A stretch of 64,000 nt of DNA from an uncultured Ruminococcus sp. GTDB taxonomy: Bacteria; Bacillota; Clostridia; Lachnospirales; Lachnospiraceae. A program made the position numbers and the translations under genes. Position 1 is the stretch's first letter; each line of letters starts with the position of its first letter. Below are positions 16,965-25,282 of the stretch, in pieces. The DNA is taken from NCBI GenBank assembly GCA_900541505.1, contig UQKK01000003.1, positions 108,160 through 172,159 on the forward strand, in the 5' to 3' direction. The notes below the pieces were generated by a model. That model was not told where the DNA came from and ran no database searches. It saw nothing but the letters and a program-made list of their open reading frames with translations.

Positions 16965-17155
16965 AACCCTCCGGGGGATGCACACGCCGCAATAAGGTAT
17001 ATTACCGCTTTGCGGTATTGCGGCGGCACACAAAGTGCTCAAACTCAGGGGGATTGAGAGGCAGGGAAGTTGAAAGTGGGCTTGCCCACTTTGTTTGGTA
17101 AAGGATATGCTGTAATCAGCAGCAAGTGATAAAATAATCAAGGAGGCATTTTATT
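16965..17155 (+). repeat. Nested inverted repeats between DUF2953 and ytfJ genes
   Basis: The arms GCCGCAATA (16986-16994) and TATTGCGGC (17016-17024) pair, while TACCGC (17003-17008) and GCGGTA (17012-17017) form a competing inner hairpin. A second hairpin, AAAGTGGG/CCCACTTT with a CTTG loop, lies at 17073-17092. Neither is followed by a clean T run. They could be a processing or attenuation site or fragments of a dispersed palindromic repeat. The ytfJ ribosome binding site (AAGGAGG) is at the end of the gap. Confidence 0.6.
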
Positions 17156-17560
17156 ATGGCAGAAGAAAACTTCAAGGCAACAGTGGAATCTTTGTTTAAA
17201 GGCATGGACGGCGTGCTGTCCTCAAAGACGGTGGTGGGAGAGGCTATCCACATCAAGGATACCATCATCCTGCCGCTTGTGGATGTGTCTTTCGGTATTG
17301 GCGCGGGTTCCTTTACCGGGGAGAAATCCGGCGAGAAAAAAGACAAGGGTATGGGCGGAATCGGGGGTAAGGTGACTCCCAGTGCTGTGATTGTTATTCA
17401 GGGCGGAAAGACCCGGCTTGTGAACATCAAAAACCAGGATACTATTACGAAGATACTGGATATGGTGCCGGATGTGGTAGACCGGTTTTCATCGAAAAAA
17501 GAAGATAAGATGACAGAGGAGGATGTAGTCGATATTCTGGATTCAGATTCTGATGTGTAA
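17156..17560 (+). CDS. ytfJ: Spore protein YtfJ/GerW family
   Basis: A 134-residue protein of the GerW_C/YtfJ family. Characteristic parts are the N-terminal ATVESLFKGMDGVLSSKTVVGEAI, the glycine-rich centre (FGIGAGSF, then GMGGIGGKVTPSAVIVI) and the amphipathic C-terminal half. In Bacillus this family is expressed in the forespore and affects germination or spore lipid properties; the molecular role is unclear. AAGGAGG before ATG 17156 is strong. The preceding DUF2953 gene supports the assignment. Confidence 0.9.
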   Translation: MAEENFKATVESLFKGMDGVLSSKTVVGEAIHIKDTIILPLVDVSFGIGAGSFTGEKSGEKKDKGMGGIGGKVTPSAVIVIQGGKTRLVNIKNQDTITKILDMVPDVVDRFSSKKEDKMTEEDVVDILDSDSDV

Positions 17561-17617
17561 TAGGACGAGAAGTTCTGTCATAAAATAGAGGTAAGCAACC
17601 GGTCGGAAGTGAGAGAG

Positions 17618-17755
17618 ATGAAAAGAGTGATAGGATTTGCCCTGTTTTGTATGGCTTTGGGGATGTTCCTGATGATGCTGCTTCCGAGTCTGGTATGGGG
17701 AGTCATCATCTGTATTGGACTTCTCATTTTGGGATATAAGCTGTTCTGCTGTTGA
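17618..17755 (+). CDS. Small membrane protein, 45 aa
   Basis: The short frame reads MKRVIGFALFCMALGMFLMM and continues with a second hydrophobic stretch, ending GYKLFCC. Its initiation region has AAGTGAGAGAG. It is almost wholly hydrophobic, with two membrane helices joined by a short LLPSLVWG turn and a terminal Cys pair. It lies 57 bases after ytfJ on the same strand and ahead of a terminator, so it should be the last gene of that operon. The function is unknown. Length and lack of a recognisable domain keep confidence moderate. Confidence 0.65.
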   Translation: MKRVIGFALFCMALGMFLMMLLPSLVWGVIICIGLLILGYKLFCC

Positions 17756-17782
17756 ACTTCCCGGCAGAATGTGTAGAGCAAC

Positions 17783-17839
17783 AAAAAAAGATGTCATATA
17801 CAGAAAGCACATTTACTTTCTCTATATGACATCTTTTTT
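17783..17839. terminator. Bidirectional terminator between ytfJ operon and rpmB
   Basis: Long arms AAAAAAAGATGTCATATA (17783-17800) and TATATGACATCTTTTTT (17823-17839) enclose a small inner stem GAAAG/CTTTC. A/T runs on both sides allow it to stop the plus-strand ytfJ operon and the minus-strand rpmB transcript. Confidence 0.9.
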
Positions 17840-17867
17840 GCTTGCCAACGGTGAGAAAATCACCGGA

Positions 17868-18053
17868 TTACGCACGCTCAACACGTCCGGACTTCAGGCA
17901 GGATGTACATACGTACATTCTCTTAGCTCCGCCTTCTGTTTTAACACGAACGGATTTCACATTTGATTTCCACATTTTTGGTGTTTTTCTATGAGAGTGA
18001 CTTACATTATTTCCAAAGTGAGCACCCTTTTCACAAATAGCACATTTAGCCAT
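17868..18053 (-). CDS. rpmB: 50S ribosomal protein L28
   Basis: A 61-residue L28 starting MAKCAICEKGAHFGNN. Two ATGs are adjacent; the second (18053) sits six bases from GGAGGT and is preferred. Cys pairs CAIC and CTSC make this the zinc-binding (C+) form of L28. The basic body (SHSHRKTPKMWKSN) is typical. As in Bacillus, rpmB is divergent from the Asp23/YloU-YloV-recG genes, though a kinase-like gene lies between them here. A promoter is visible at 18106-18134. Confidence 0.96.
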   Translation of the reverse strand: MAKCAICEKGAHFGNNVSHSHRKTPKMWKSNVKSVRVKTEGGAKRMYVCTSCLKSGRVERA

Positions 18054-18105
18054 CATTGCACCTCCTAACAATCTGAACTCGTCCATATAGGCTCATAACA
18101 ATGAT

Positions 18106-18134
18106 ATTTTAGCAGAAAGAGGAAATGATTGCAA
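18106..18134 (-). promoter_or_regulatory. Promoter of rpmB
   Basis: On the minus strand TTGCAA (18134-18129) and TAAAAT (18111-18106) are 17 bp apart, about 50 nt before the start codon. Confidence 0.6.
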
Positions 18135-18230
18135 GTATTTTTTCTATTTTTTATTTCCGGTTCACATCGCGGTACTTTCATGATAAAATCAATATAAGAA
18201 AACGCCGGAAAACACAGGCAGAAAGCGAGG

Positions 18231-18842
18231 ATGGCAATGAGTAAACGTATCATTACGATTGGAAGACAGTACGGGAGCAACGGGCGTTCCATCGCGCAGA
18301 AGCTCTCGCAGGAACTTGGAATCCATTATTATGACAAAGAACTGATTCGGCTCGCAAGTGAAAGAAATGATATTTCCTATGAGGAACTCATCAAAGTGGA
18401 TGAGAAGCGGGCGGACCCTTGGAGATATCCGGTGGAGGACGATATGCAGATGAACCGGCGGTTCCGCTATGAGCCCATGAATGACGTCCTGTTTGAGACA
18501 GAGAAAAATCTGATACTGGAGCTGGCTGAAAAAGAAGACTGTATTATTGTCGGCAGATGTGCAAATCATATACTGCGGGAAAAGGACAATGTCAAGAATA
18601 TCTTTTTCTACGCGCCTCTGAAGAACAGGATACAGACTATCATGGAGCGGGCTTCCGTGGACGAGAAGGAGGCGGCGAACTTAATAAAAAAGATTGACAA
18701 ACAGCGGCGCTACTATTATAACTGTTATACGGACCAGAGATGGGAGGATATGACGCAGTATCATATGTGCATAGACACATCGGGGATGTCACAAAATTCT
18801 GTGCTGGAGATGTTAAAGGCTCTGTACACTTCCATGGCGTGA
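18231..18842 (+). CDS. Cytidylate kinase-like family protein
   Basis: A 203-residue P-loop protein. The N-terminal ITIGRQYGSNGRSIAQKLS is the nucleotide-binding loop of the cytidylate kinase-like family, followed by LGIHYYDKELI. A central VGRCANHIL and a C-terminal lid-like region rich in Arg/Lys (KKIDKQRRYYYNCY) fit a nucleoside-monophosphate kinase fold. It is not the main Cmk, which has a different length and motif. The substrate is unknown. ATG 18231 or 18237 could be the start; the spacing from AAAGCGAGG favours the second. A weak promoter (TTCACA-17-TAAAAT) lies before it. Confidence 0.85.
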   Translation: MAMSKRIITIGRQYGSNGRSIAQKLSQELGIHYYDKELIRLASERNDISYEELIKVDEKRADPWRYPVEDDMQMNRRFRYEPMNDVLFETEKNLILELAEKEDCIIVGRCANHILREKDNVKNIFFYAPLKNRIQTIMERASVDEKEAANLIKKIDKQRRYYYNCYTDQRWEDMTQYHMCIDTSGMSQNSVLEMLKALYTSMA

Positions 18843-18873
18843 TGTGACAGCCTGTAATTCCTGTGAATCGATG

Positions 18874-18902
18874 TTGTAAATTGAAAGAAGAGATAGTATA
18901 AT
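18874..18902 (+). promoter_or_regulatory. Promoter of the Asp23-DAK2-recG operon
   Basis: TTGTAA at 18874-18879 and TATAAT at 18897-18902 with 17 bp between. It leaves a 65-nt leader before the Asp23 gene. Confidence 0.65.
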
Positions 18903-18975
18903 ACACATGTCAGCGTTTCCGGCTCTGCCGGGCGCTGCCTGTGATTGATATCCATTGAAGAATTGGAGGGAATAT

Positions 18976-19338
18976 ATGATGAAGGGCAGTATGAGCACGG
19001 AATTGGGAATCATCACGGTGAATCCCGATGTCATCGCAAAGTATGCCGGTTCCGTTGCCGTAGAGTGTTTCGGGATTGTGGGAATGGCAGCGGTGAATAT
19101 GAAAGACGGTCTGGTTAAGCTTCTGAAGAGAGAGAGCCTGACCCACGGGATTCAGGTGGAGATTTCAGAGGATAACATTCTGACACTGAATTTTCACGTA
19201 ATCGTGTCGTACGGGGTGAATATCCTGTCTGTTTCCGATAACCTTATGAACAATGTAAAATATAAGGTTGAGGAATTTACCGGTATGACGGTAGAGAAAA
19301 TAAACATCTTCGTAGAAGGTGTCAGAGTGATTGATTAA
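18976..19338 (+). CDS. Asp23/Gls24 family envelope protein (YloU-like)
   Basis: A 120-residue Asp23 protein. The start is set at ATG 18976 because GAGGG lies five bases upstream; the TTG at 18955 has no site. Family features are STELGIITVNPDVIAKYAGSVA near the N-terminus, a GIVGMAAV loop, NFHVIVSYGVNI and a C-terminal VNIFVEGV-like KINIFVEGVRVID. Such proteins sit at the membrane and respond to envelope stress in staphylococci. The gene precedes a DAK2 protein by 14 bp, the conserved yloU-yloV pair. Confidence 0.92.
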   Translation: MMKGSMSTELGIITVNPDVIAKYAGSVAVECFGIVGMAAVNMKDGLVKLLKRESLTHGIQVEISEDNILTLNFHVIVSYGVNILSVSDNLMNNVKYKVEEFTGMTVEKINIFVEGVRVID

Positions 19339-19352
19339 GGAGGACTCTTATC

Positions 19353-21017
19353 GTGGGTATTAAGACGATAGATACAAGTATGCTCCAGAAAATGTTCCTT
19401 GCAGGGGCAGCGAATCTGGAGGCGAAAAAGGAATTTATCAATGAACTGAATGTCTTTCCGGTGCCGGACGGCGATACAGGGACAAATATGACCCTGACTA
19501 TCATGTCCGCGGCAAAGGAGGTCAGTTCTCTTGAAAAGGCGGACATGACATCCATCGCCAAGGCGATTTCTTCCGGCTCCCTGAGAGGAGCGCGGGGAAA
19601 TTCCGGTGTCATCCTCTCCCAGCTTTTAAGAGGATTTACCAAGGAAATCCGGGACCATAAGGAGATTGACGTGCCTCTTCTGGCGAAGGCATGCGAGCGC
19701 GCCACAGCCACTGCATACAAGGCAGTCATGAAGCCCAAGGAAGGGACGATTCTGACAGTTGCCAAGGGGATTGCCCAGAAAGCGGCAGAGTTAGCAGAGA
19801 CGACAGACGATTTAGAAGTCTTTCTGCCGGAGGTCATCGCACATGCCCGGGAAGTGCTGGAGAAGACGCCGGAGATGCTTCCGGTGCTCAAAGAAGCGGG
19901 TGTTGTAGATTCCGGCGGGCAGGGACTTTTAGAGGTGTTAAACGGTGCGTACGATGCCTTCCAGGGAAAAGAGATTGACTATTCCGCTATCGAATCAGGC
20001 AGCGCGGCGAAGGTGGTAAAACCAGGTGCCCAGGCAGAGGCGGATATTAAGTTCGGATACTGCACCGAGTTCATCATCATGACAGAGAAAGAGTTCACAG
20101 AGAAAGACGAGACAGAGTTCAAGGCATATTTAGAGTCCATTGGTGACTCCATCGTCTGTGTGGCAGATGACGACATCGTGAAGATTCATGTGCATACCAA
20201 CGACCCGGGGCTTGCCATCCAGAAGGCGCTCACTTACGGACAGCTTTCCCGCATGAAGATTGACAATATGCGGGAGGAGCATCAGGAGAAGCTTATCCGT
20301 GACGCTGAAAAAGTGGCGGCGCAGCAGAAACAGGAAGCGAAGAAAAAAGAACCACGCAAACCGGTTGGTTTTATCGCGGTGTCCATAGGCGAAGGGATGA
20401 ATGAGATTTTCAGAGAACTCGGCGTGGACTATATCATCGAGGGCGGACAGACCATGAACCCGAGCACGGAGGACATGCTCAATGCCATCGACCATGTGAA
20501 TGCAGAACACATTTTCATTCTGCCGAACAATAAGAATATCATCCTGGCGGCGAACCAGGCACAGACATTGACCAAGGACAAGGATATCATTGTGATTCCG
20601 ACCAAGACGGTTCCCCAGGGAATCACGGCAATTATCAATTACATGCCGGAAGCAGATGTAGATTCTAACATCGAGGCGATGAAGGAAGGCATCGAGAATG
20701 TGAAGACCGGACAGGTCACCTATGCGGTGAGGGATACGCACATTGATGACAAAGAAATCCACGAGGGAGATATCATGGGCATCGGCGATGCGGGTATCCT
20801 GGCAGTGGGTCAGTCCGTGGAGCAGACGGCGAAGGAGATGCTCTCCAAGATGGCGGATGAGGATACCGAGCTCATCAGTCTCTACTACGGACAGGATGTC
20901 TTAGAAGAAGATGCGGTGCGTTTCGCGGAGGAAGTGGAAGGTCTGTATCCCGATGTGGATGTGGATTTACATTCCGGCGGACAGCCAATTTACTATTATG
21001 TAATGTCCGTGGAGTAG
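19353..21017 (+). CDS. DAK2 domain fatty acid kinase-like protein (YloV/FakA)
   Basis: A 554-residue YloV/FakA protein beginning at GTG 19353 after AAGGAGG. The N-terminal DhaL-type ATP-binding domain has the Mg/nucleotide motif PDGDTGTNM and SGSLRGARGNSGVILSQ. A central domain and a DegV-like C-terminal domain follow (GQPIYYYVMSVE end). FakA phosphorylates fatty acids presented by a FakB (DegV) partner, feeding exogenous fatty acids into phospholipid. No FakB is coded in this window. The gene is five bases from recG, as in many Firmicutes. Confidence 0.93.
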   Translation: MGIKTIDTSMLQKMFLAGAANLEAKKEFINELNVFPVPDGDTGTNMTLTIMSAAKEVSSLEKADMTSIAKAISSGSLRGARGNSGVILSQLLRGFTKEIRDHKEIDVPLLAKACERATATAYKAVMKPKEGTILTVAKGIAQKAAELAETTDDLEVFLPEVIAHAREVLEKTPEMLPVLKEAGVVDSGGQGLLEVLNGAYDAFQGKEIDYSAIESGSAAKVVKPGAQAEADIKFGYCTEFIIMTEKEFTEKDETEFKAYLESIGDSIVCVADDDIVKIHVHTNDPGLAIQKALTYGQLSRMKIDNMREEHQEKLIRDAEKVAAQQKQEAKKKEPRKPVGFIAVSIGEGMNEIFRELGVDYIIEGGQTMNPSTEDMLNAIDHVNAEHIFILPNNKNIILAANQAQTLTKDKDIIVIPTKTVPQGITAIINYMPEADVDSNIEAMKEGIENVKTGQVTYAVRDTHIDDKEIHEGDIMGIGDAGILAVGQSVEQTAKEMLSKMADEDTELISLYYGQDVLEEDAVRFAEEVEGLYPDVDVDLHSGGQPIYYYVMSVE

Positions 21018-21021
21018 TCAG

Positions 21022-23082
21022 ATGAAAACAGGAACAGGAATCAGCAGCTTAAAGGGAGTAGGAGAGAAGACAGAGAAACTTTTCTCAAAGATAGGCGTCC
21101 GCACGGTGGGCGATTTGCTCTCTCTCTATCCCAGAGGATATGAGCTCTACGAGCCTCCTGTGGCAATCGCAGAGGCGGAGGAGGGCAGGACTGTCACCAT
21201 ATCCGGCGCCATTTACGGGAGAGTACAGACAGGCGGGAGCCGGAATATGCAGATTACGTCCCTGTATATCAAGGACTTGACAGGGACGTTGAAGGTCATC
21301 TGGTTCCGTATGCCGTTTTTGAAAAATACATTGGCAAAGGGCGGCGCGATTACCGTTCGGGGAAGAATCGTGCGCAGGGCAGGACAGCTTCTGATGGAAC
21401 ATCCGGAGCTGTTCTATCCGGCTTCTTCCTATGAGAAAAAGCTGGATACCATGCAGCCTGTCTACCCCCTTACAGCAGGGCTTACCAACAATGCGGTCAG
21501 CAAGGCTGTGAGACAGGCACTCGGTTATTTGGATTGTGAGGAAGAATTTCTGCCGGAGGATATCCGCGAGAAATATGATTTGCAAGGATACACGGAGGCA
21601 GTTTGTGAGATGCATTTTCCGAAGAAAAAGGCATCTTTTTATCATGCCAGAAAACGTCTGGTGTTTGATGAGTTCCTTATTTTTATTCTCTCCCTGCGCA
21701 GTATGCAAAAGAACAGGGAGAGGGCAGCCAATCAGTTTGTCTTTCGTGCCTGCCCGCAGATTGATAAGTTTATCCGGGCGCTTCCCTATGAGTTGACGAA
21801 AGCGCAGCAGAAGGTGTGGGATGAGATACGCTCGGATTTGGAAGGGCAGCATGTGATGTCCAGGCTGGTTCAGGGAGATGTGGGCTCCGGCAAGACCATT
21901 GTCGCTGTGCTGGGGCTTTTTTCGGCAGCATTAAATGGCTATCAGGGTGCTTTGATGGCTCCCACGGAAGTGCTGGCGCGCCAGCACTATGCCAATATCA
22001 CAAAACTGATTTTGGAGTATGGATTTGATTTCCGGGCGGAACTGCTGACAGGCTCCATGAGCGTGAAGGAAAAGAGGGAGGCTTATGAGCGGATTGCATC
22101 CGGAGCGTCCTCGGTCATCATCGGAACCCATGCCCTGATTCAGGAGAAGGTCTCCTATCAGAATCTCGCCTTCGTGGTGACGGACGAGCAGCACCGTTTT
22201 GGAGTGAGGCAGAGGGAGGCGTTGGCGGGAAAGGGTGGACTGCCCCACATCCTTGTCATGAGCGCGACGCCGATTCCCCGGACCCTTGCTATCATTCTGT
22301 ACGGGGATTTGGACATTTCCATTATCAATGAACTGCCGAAGAACCGGCTTCCCATCAAAAACTGTGTGGTGGGGACCGGATACCGGGAGACTGCCTACAA
22401 TTTCATGAAAAAGCAGATTAGTGAAGGACGGCAGTGCTATATCATCTGCCCCATGGTGGAGGAGAGCGAATCCTTAGAAGCAGAGAACGTGCAGGATTAC
22501 GCGGAACAATTGAAACAGGTGATGGGAAAATCTATCCAGGTCGGTGTGCTGCACGGTAGGATGAAGCCGGCGGAAAAAGATGCCATTATGGGGGAGTTTG
22601 CGGAGAACCAGATTCAGATTCTTGTATCCACCACGGTGGTGGAGGTGGGAATCGACGTGCCCAACGCCACGGTCATTATGATTGAGAATGCGGAGCGTTT
22701 CGGGCTTGCCCAGCTCCACCAATTAAGAGGCAGAGTGGGACGGGGAAAACATCAGTCCTACTGCATTTTCATGACGCCCTCAAAGGCAAAGGAGACAAAG
22801 GAGCGGCTGGAGATTTTAAACCACTCCAATGACGGGTTCTACATTGCCGGGGAGGACTTGCGGCTTAGAGGTCCCGGCGACCTCTTTGGCATACGTCAGA
22901 GCGGAATTTTGGATTTCAAGGTGGCGGATGTGTTCCAGGATGCGGAAGTCTTAAAACAGGCGAGCGAGGCGGCAGATAGTATCATAAAAGAAAGCCCCGC
23001 GCTTGAAAAAGAAACGTATGCGAAATTAAAAAAACGGCTGAATCAGTATCTGTCGGAGATGGAACTTGAGAAAACACTTTAG
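21022..23082 (+). CDS. recG: ATP-dependent DNA helicase RecG
   Basis: A 686-residue RecG, which rescues stalled forks and moves branched DNA. The N-terminal wedge/OB domain runs to about 240. Helicase motifs are visible: I GDVGSGKTIVA, Ia MAPTEVLARQH, II TDEQHRFG (DEQH), III MSATPIPRT, IV-VI including VSTTVVEVGIDVPNA and QLRGRVGRG. ATG 21022 is four bases after the YloV stop, suggesting coupling. The length fits the family. No LexA box is seen locally, as usual for recG. Confidence 0.97.
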   Translation: MKTGTGISSLKGVGEKTEKLFSKIGVRTVGDLLSLYPRGYELYEPPVAIAEAEEGRTVTISGAIYGRVQTGGSRNMQITSLYIKDLTGTLKVIWFRMPFLKNTLAKGGAITVRGRIVRRAGQLLMEHPELFYPASSYEKKLDTMQPVYPLTAGLTNNAVSKAVRQALGYLDCEEEFLPEDIREKYDLQGYTEAVCEMHFPKKKASFYHARKRLVFDEFLIFILSLRSMQKNRERAANQFVFRACPQIDKFIRALPYELTKAQQKVWDEIRSDLEGQHVMSRLVQGDVGSGKTIVAVLGLFSAALNGYQGALMAPTEVLARQHYANITKLILEYGFDFRAELLTGSMSVKEKREAYERIASGASSVIIGTHALIQEKVSYQNLAFVVTDEQHRFGVRQREALAGKGGLPHILVMSATPIPRTLAIILYGDLDISIINELPKNRLPIKNCVVGTGYRETAYNFMKKQISEGRQCYIICPMVEESESLEAENVQDYAEQLKQVMGKSIQVGVLHGRMKPAEKDAIMGEFAENQIQILVSTTVVEVGIDVPNATVIMIENAERFGLAQLHQLRGRVGRGKHQSYCIFMTPSKAKETKERLEILNHSNDGFYIAGEDLRLRGPGDLFGIRQSGILDFKVADVFQDAEVLKQASEAADSIIKESPALEKETYAKLKKRLNQYLSEMELEKTL

Positions 23083-23149
23083 AAAACAGGATATTTGTTT
23101 TTATGCAGTTTAAAAAATAAGCCTTTCCAAATAAGGAAGGAATTTCTAG

Positions 23150-23177
23150 TGTAAAAGAATGAATCCTCCATATACTA
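23150..23177 (+). promoter_or_regulatory. Possible sigma-F/G promoter of the SASP gene
   Basis: TGTAAA (23150) followed about 13 bp later by CATATACTA (23169-23177) resembles forespore promoters (TGnATA, then CATACTA). The SASP gene is a typical sigma-G target. The match is imperfect, so this is tentative. Confidence 0.35.
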
Positions 23178-23265
23178 TGGTTGTAACTTAAAACACAAGT
23201 TACAGATTACTTGGAGACGTAACAAAAAACAGTTACAAAAAAGTTGCAAAAGGAGGAAAAGTAAC

Positions 23266-23472
23266 ATGGCAAGTCGTTCATCTAACAGAGCAGCCGTACC
23301 GGAAGCAAAGGGCGCGCTGGACAAATTTAAGTATGAGGTAGCAAACGAATTAGGAGTTCCGCTGACAGACGGATATAACGGAGACCTCACTTCCAAACAG
23401 AATGGTTCTGTTGGTGGTTATATGGTTAAGAAAATGATTGAACAGCAGGAAAAACAGATGGCTGGCAAATAG
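23266..23472 (+). CDS. Alpha/beta-type small acid-soluble spore protein
   Basis: A 68-residue SASP that coats and protects DNA in the dormant spore and is degraded by GPR protease on germination. LDKFKYEVANELGV contains the GPR cleavage site region (E-V-A) and GYNGDLTSKQNGSVGGYMVKKMI is the second conserved DNA-binding block. AAAGGAGGAAAAG precedes ATG 23266. It is a single-gene unit with its own terminator. It is direct evidence that the organism forms spores. Confidence 0.97.
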   Translation: MASRSSNRAAVPEAKGALDKFKYEVANELGVPLTDGYNGDLTSKQNGSVGGYMVKKMIEQQEKQMAGK

Positions 23473-23531
23473 TCGGTATTTCCTGAAAGATTATCAGAAA
23501 GCAACGACAAATACGCGGTTTTACGCAGAGG

Positions 23532-23563
23532 AAAGCACTTGGGATTGACCTAAGTGCTTTTTT
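23532..23563 (+). terminator. Terminator of the SASP gene
   Basis: AAAGCACTTGGG pairs with CCTAAGTGCTTT (one G-U), followed by a T run. Confidence 0.85.
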
Positions 23564-23605
23564 CTGCTAAAATTCAGCATATCGAACAAAAACGAGGTGA
23601 CACAG

Positions 23606-24175
23606 ATGAGAGTCATTGCGGGAAGCGCCAAGAGATTACAATTAAAGACACTGGACGGCATGGATACCAGACCCACCACGGACCGGATTAAGGAGACTCT
23701 GTTTAACATGATTGCGCCGGGAATGTATGACTGCGTGTTTTTGGATTTGTTCAGCGGCAGCGGCGGGATTGGCATCGAAGCGCTGAGCCGCGGCGCTAAA
23801 GAAGCGGTCTTTGTGGAGAACAATCCCAAAGCGATGGCGTGCATCCGGGAGAATTTAAAGACTACGAAACTGGAACATAAGGCGATGACACTGACAAAAG
23901 ATGTCATGACGGCGCTGTACCAGCTTGAGGGAGAGAAATCTTTCGACTATATTTTCATGGACCCGCCTTATCATAAGGAACTGGAGAAGAAGGTGCTGAC
24001 CTATCTTACGGATTCCAGGCTGGTCTATGAAGATACGGTCATCATTGTTGAAGCGGCGAAAGAGACGGACTTTTCTTATGTTGAGGATATGGGGTATTCG
24101 CTGATAAAGACCAAGGAGTATAAGACAAACAAACACGTGTTTTTAGAACGCGCGGGGAGGGAAGAGATATGTTGA
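23606..24175 (+). CDS. rsmD: 16S rRNA (guanine(966)-N2)-methyltransferase
   Basis: A 189-residue RsmD. Start ATG 23606 (MRVIAGSAKRLQLKT) has GAGGTGA upstream; the GTG at 23597 is inside that site. SAM-binding motif I is LDLFSGSGGIGIEAL and catalytic motif IV is MDPPYHKEL. TRPTTDRIKETLFN is the N-terminal substrate-binding signature. It overlaps coaD by 7 bp, the standard rsmD-coaD order of Firmicutes (ylbH-ylbI). Confidence 0.95.
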   Translation: MRVIAGSAKRLQLKTLDGMDTRPTTDRIKETLFNMIAPGMYDCVFLDLFSGSGGIGIEALSRGAKEAVFVENNPKAMACIRENLKTTKLEHKAMTLTKDVMTALYQLEGEKSFDYIFMDPPYHKELEKKVLTYLTDSRLVYEDTVIIVEAAKETDFSYVEDMGYSLIKTKEYKTNKHVFLERAGREEIC

Positions 24176-24660
24176 AAGCAATCTATCCGGGAAGCTTTGA
24201 CCCGGTTACATACGGACATCTGGATATCATCCACAGGTCCTGTAAAATCGTGGATAAATTAGTCGTCGGGGTATTGAATAATAATGCGAAAATGCCGTTG
24301 TTTTCTGTAGAAGAACGTGTTAAAATGTTAAAAGAAGTGACAAAAGACTTGACAAATGTAGAAATTGTCCCGTTCAATGGTCTTTTGATAGATTTTGCCA
24401 GAGAGAGGGAGGCAGATGTCGTTATCAGAGGGCTTCGGGCAATCACAGACTTTGAATATGAATTGCAGATGTCACAGACCAACCACAAGTTGGAGCCGAA
24501 TGTGGAGACTATGTTTTTGACGACCAGCATTGAATATTCTTATTTGAGTTCTACAACGGTGAAAGAGATTGCTGCTTTTGGGGGAGACATTACACAATTT
24601 GTACCGGAAGCAGTAGGTGTCAGATTAAGGGAAAAGATGAACGAAAAAAGGAGAGTGTAA
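24169..24660 (+). CDS. coaD: Phosphopantetheine adenylyltransferase
   Basis: A 163-residue CoaD, which converts 4'-phosphopantetheine and ATP to dephospho-CoA. It has the nucleotidyltransferase motif YPGSFDPVTYGH and the second motif YSYLSSTTVKEI. VVIRGLRAITDFEYE is family-specific. Length and gene order are standard. It ends two bases before the next gene, so the two are co-transcribed. Confidence 0.97.
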   Translation: MLKAIYPGSFDPVTYGHLDIIHRSCKIVDKLVVGVLNNNAKMPLFSVEERVKMLKEVTKDLTNVEIVPFNGLLIDFAREREADVVIRGLRAITDFEYELQMSQTNHKLEPNVETMFLTTSIEYSYLSSTTVKEIAAFGGDITQFVPEAVGVRLREKMNEKRRV

Positions 24661-24662
24661 TA

Positions 24663-25253
24663 ATGAGCAGCCGTATTGAGCAGATTATTGAAGAAATCGA
24701 GGAATACATCGACAGGGATTGTAAGTTCCAGCCGCTGTCTACCACGAAGATTATTGTAAATAAGGAGCATTTGGACGAGCTTTTAAGAGAGCTTCGGATG
24801 AAAACTCCCGATGAAATCAAGCGTTATCAGAAGATTATCAGCAACCGCGATGCGATTCTGGCGGATGCCAAGGCGAAGGCGGATGCCATGATTGAGGAGG
24901 CACAGGTGCAGACCACGGAGCTTGTCAGCGAGCACGAGATTATGCAGCAGGCATACGCGCAGGCGAATGAAATTGTGACCCAGGCGACAGCCCAGGCACA
25001 GGAGATTGTGGACAATGCCACAGCAGATGCCAATGCCATCCGCATCGGCGCTATCCAGTATACCGACGATTTGCTTGCCAACGCGGAGAGCATCATCGGA
25101 CACACGCTGGACAGCTATGCGACGAAATATGACGGACTTATCAATTCCCTGCAGGAGTGTTATGATACGGTGCGCTCCAACCGCGCGGAACTGGAGATAC
25201 CGGATGAGAATGCGCAGGACTATCCGCACGAGGATATGCCGGAACAAATGTAA
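24663..25253 (+). CDS. Coiled-coil protein, V-ATPase subunit H-like label
   Basis: A 196-residue, strongly helical, Ala/Glu-rich protein. The middle (about 50-150) is a long coiled coil with repeated A-x-A-x-x-I/E patterns (ADAKAKADAMIEEAQVQTTE, then AQANEIVTQATAQAQEIVDN). No membrane segment is present. Similar clostridial proteins carry the database label vacuolar-type H+-ATPase subunit H because of coiled-coil similarity; no ATPase genes are nearby, so that label is probably not functional. The position after coaD and the DivIVA-like N-terminus could point to a cell-division or polar scaffold role, which is speculation. AAAAGGAGAG precedes ATG 24663. Confidence 0.75.
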   Translation: MSSRIEQIIEEIEEYIDRDCKFQPLSTTKIIVNKEHLDELLRELRMKTPDEIKRYQKIISNRDAILADAKAKADAMIEEAQVQTTELVSEHEIMQQAYAQANEIVTQATAQAQEIVDNATADANAIRIGAIQYTDDLLANAESIIGHTLDSYATKYDGLINSLQECYDTVRSNRAELEIPDENAQDYPHEDMPEQM

Positions 25254-25282
25254 GCACTCCCGGCAAAGTTTTTTCGGGTTTC

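Noticed and set aside
20130..20762. Minus-strand open frame (210 codons) inside the DAK2 gene
   Set aside because: Antisense shadow of the FakA-like gene with no ribosome site or domain.
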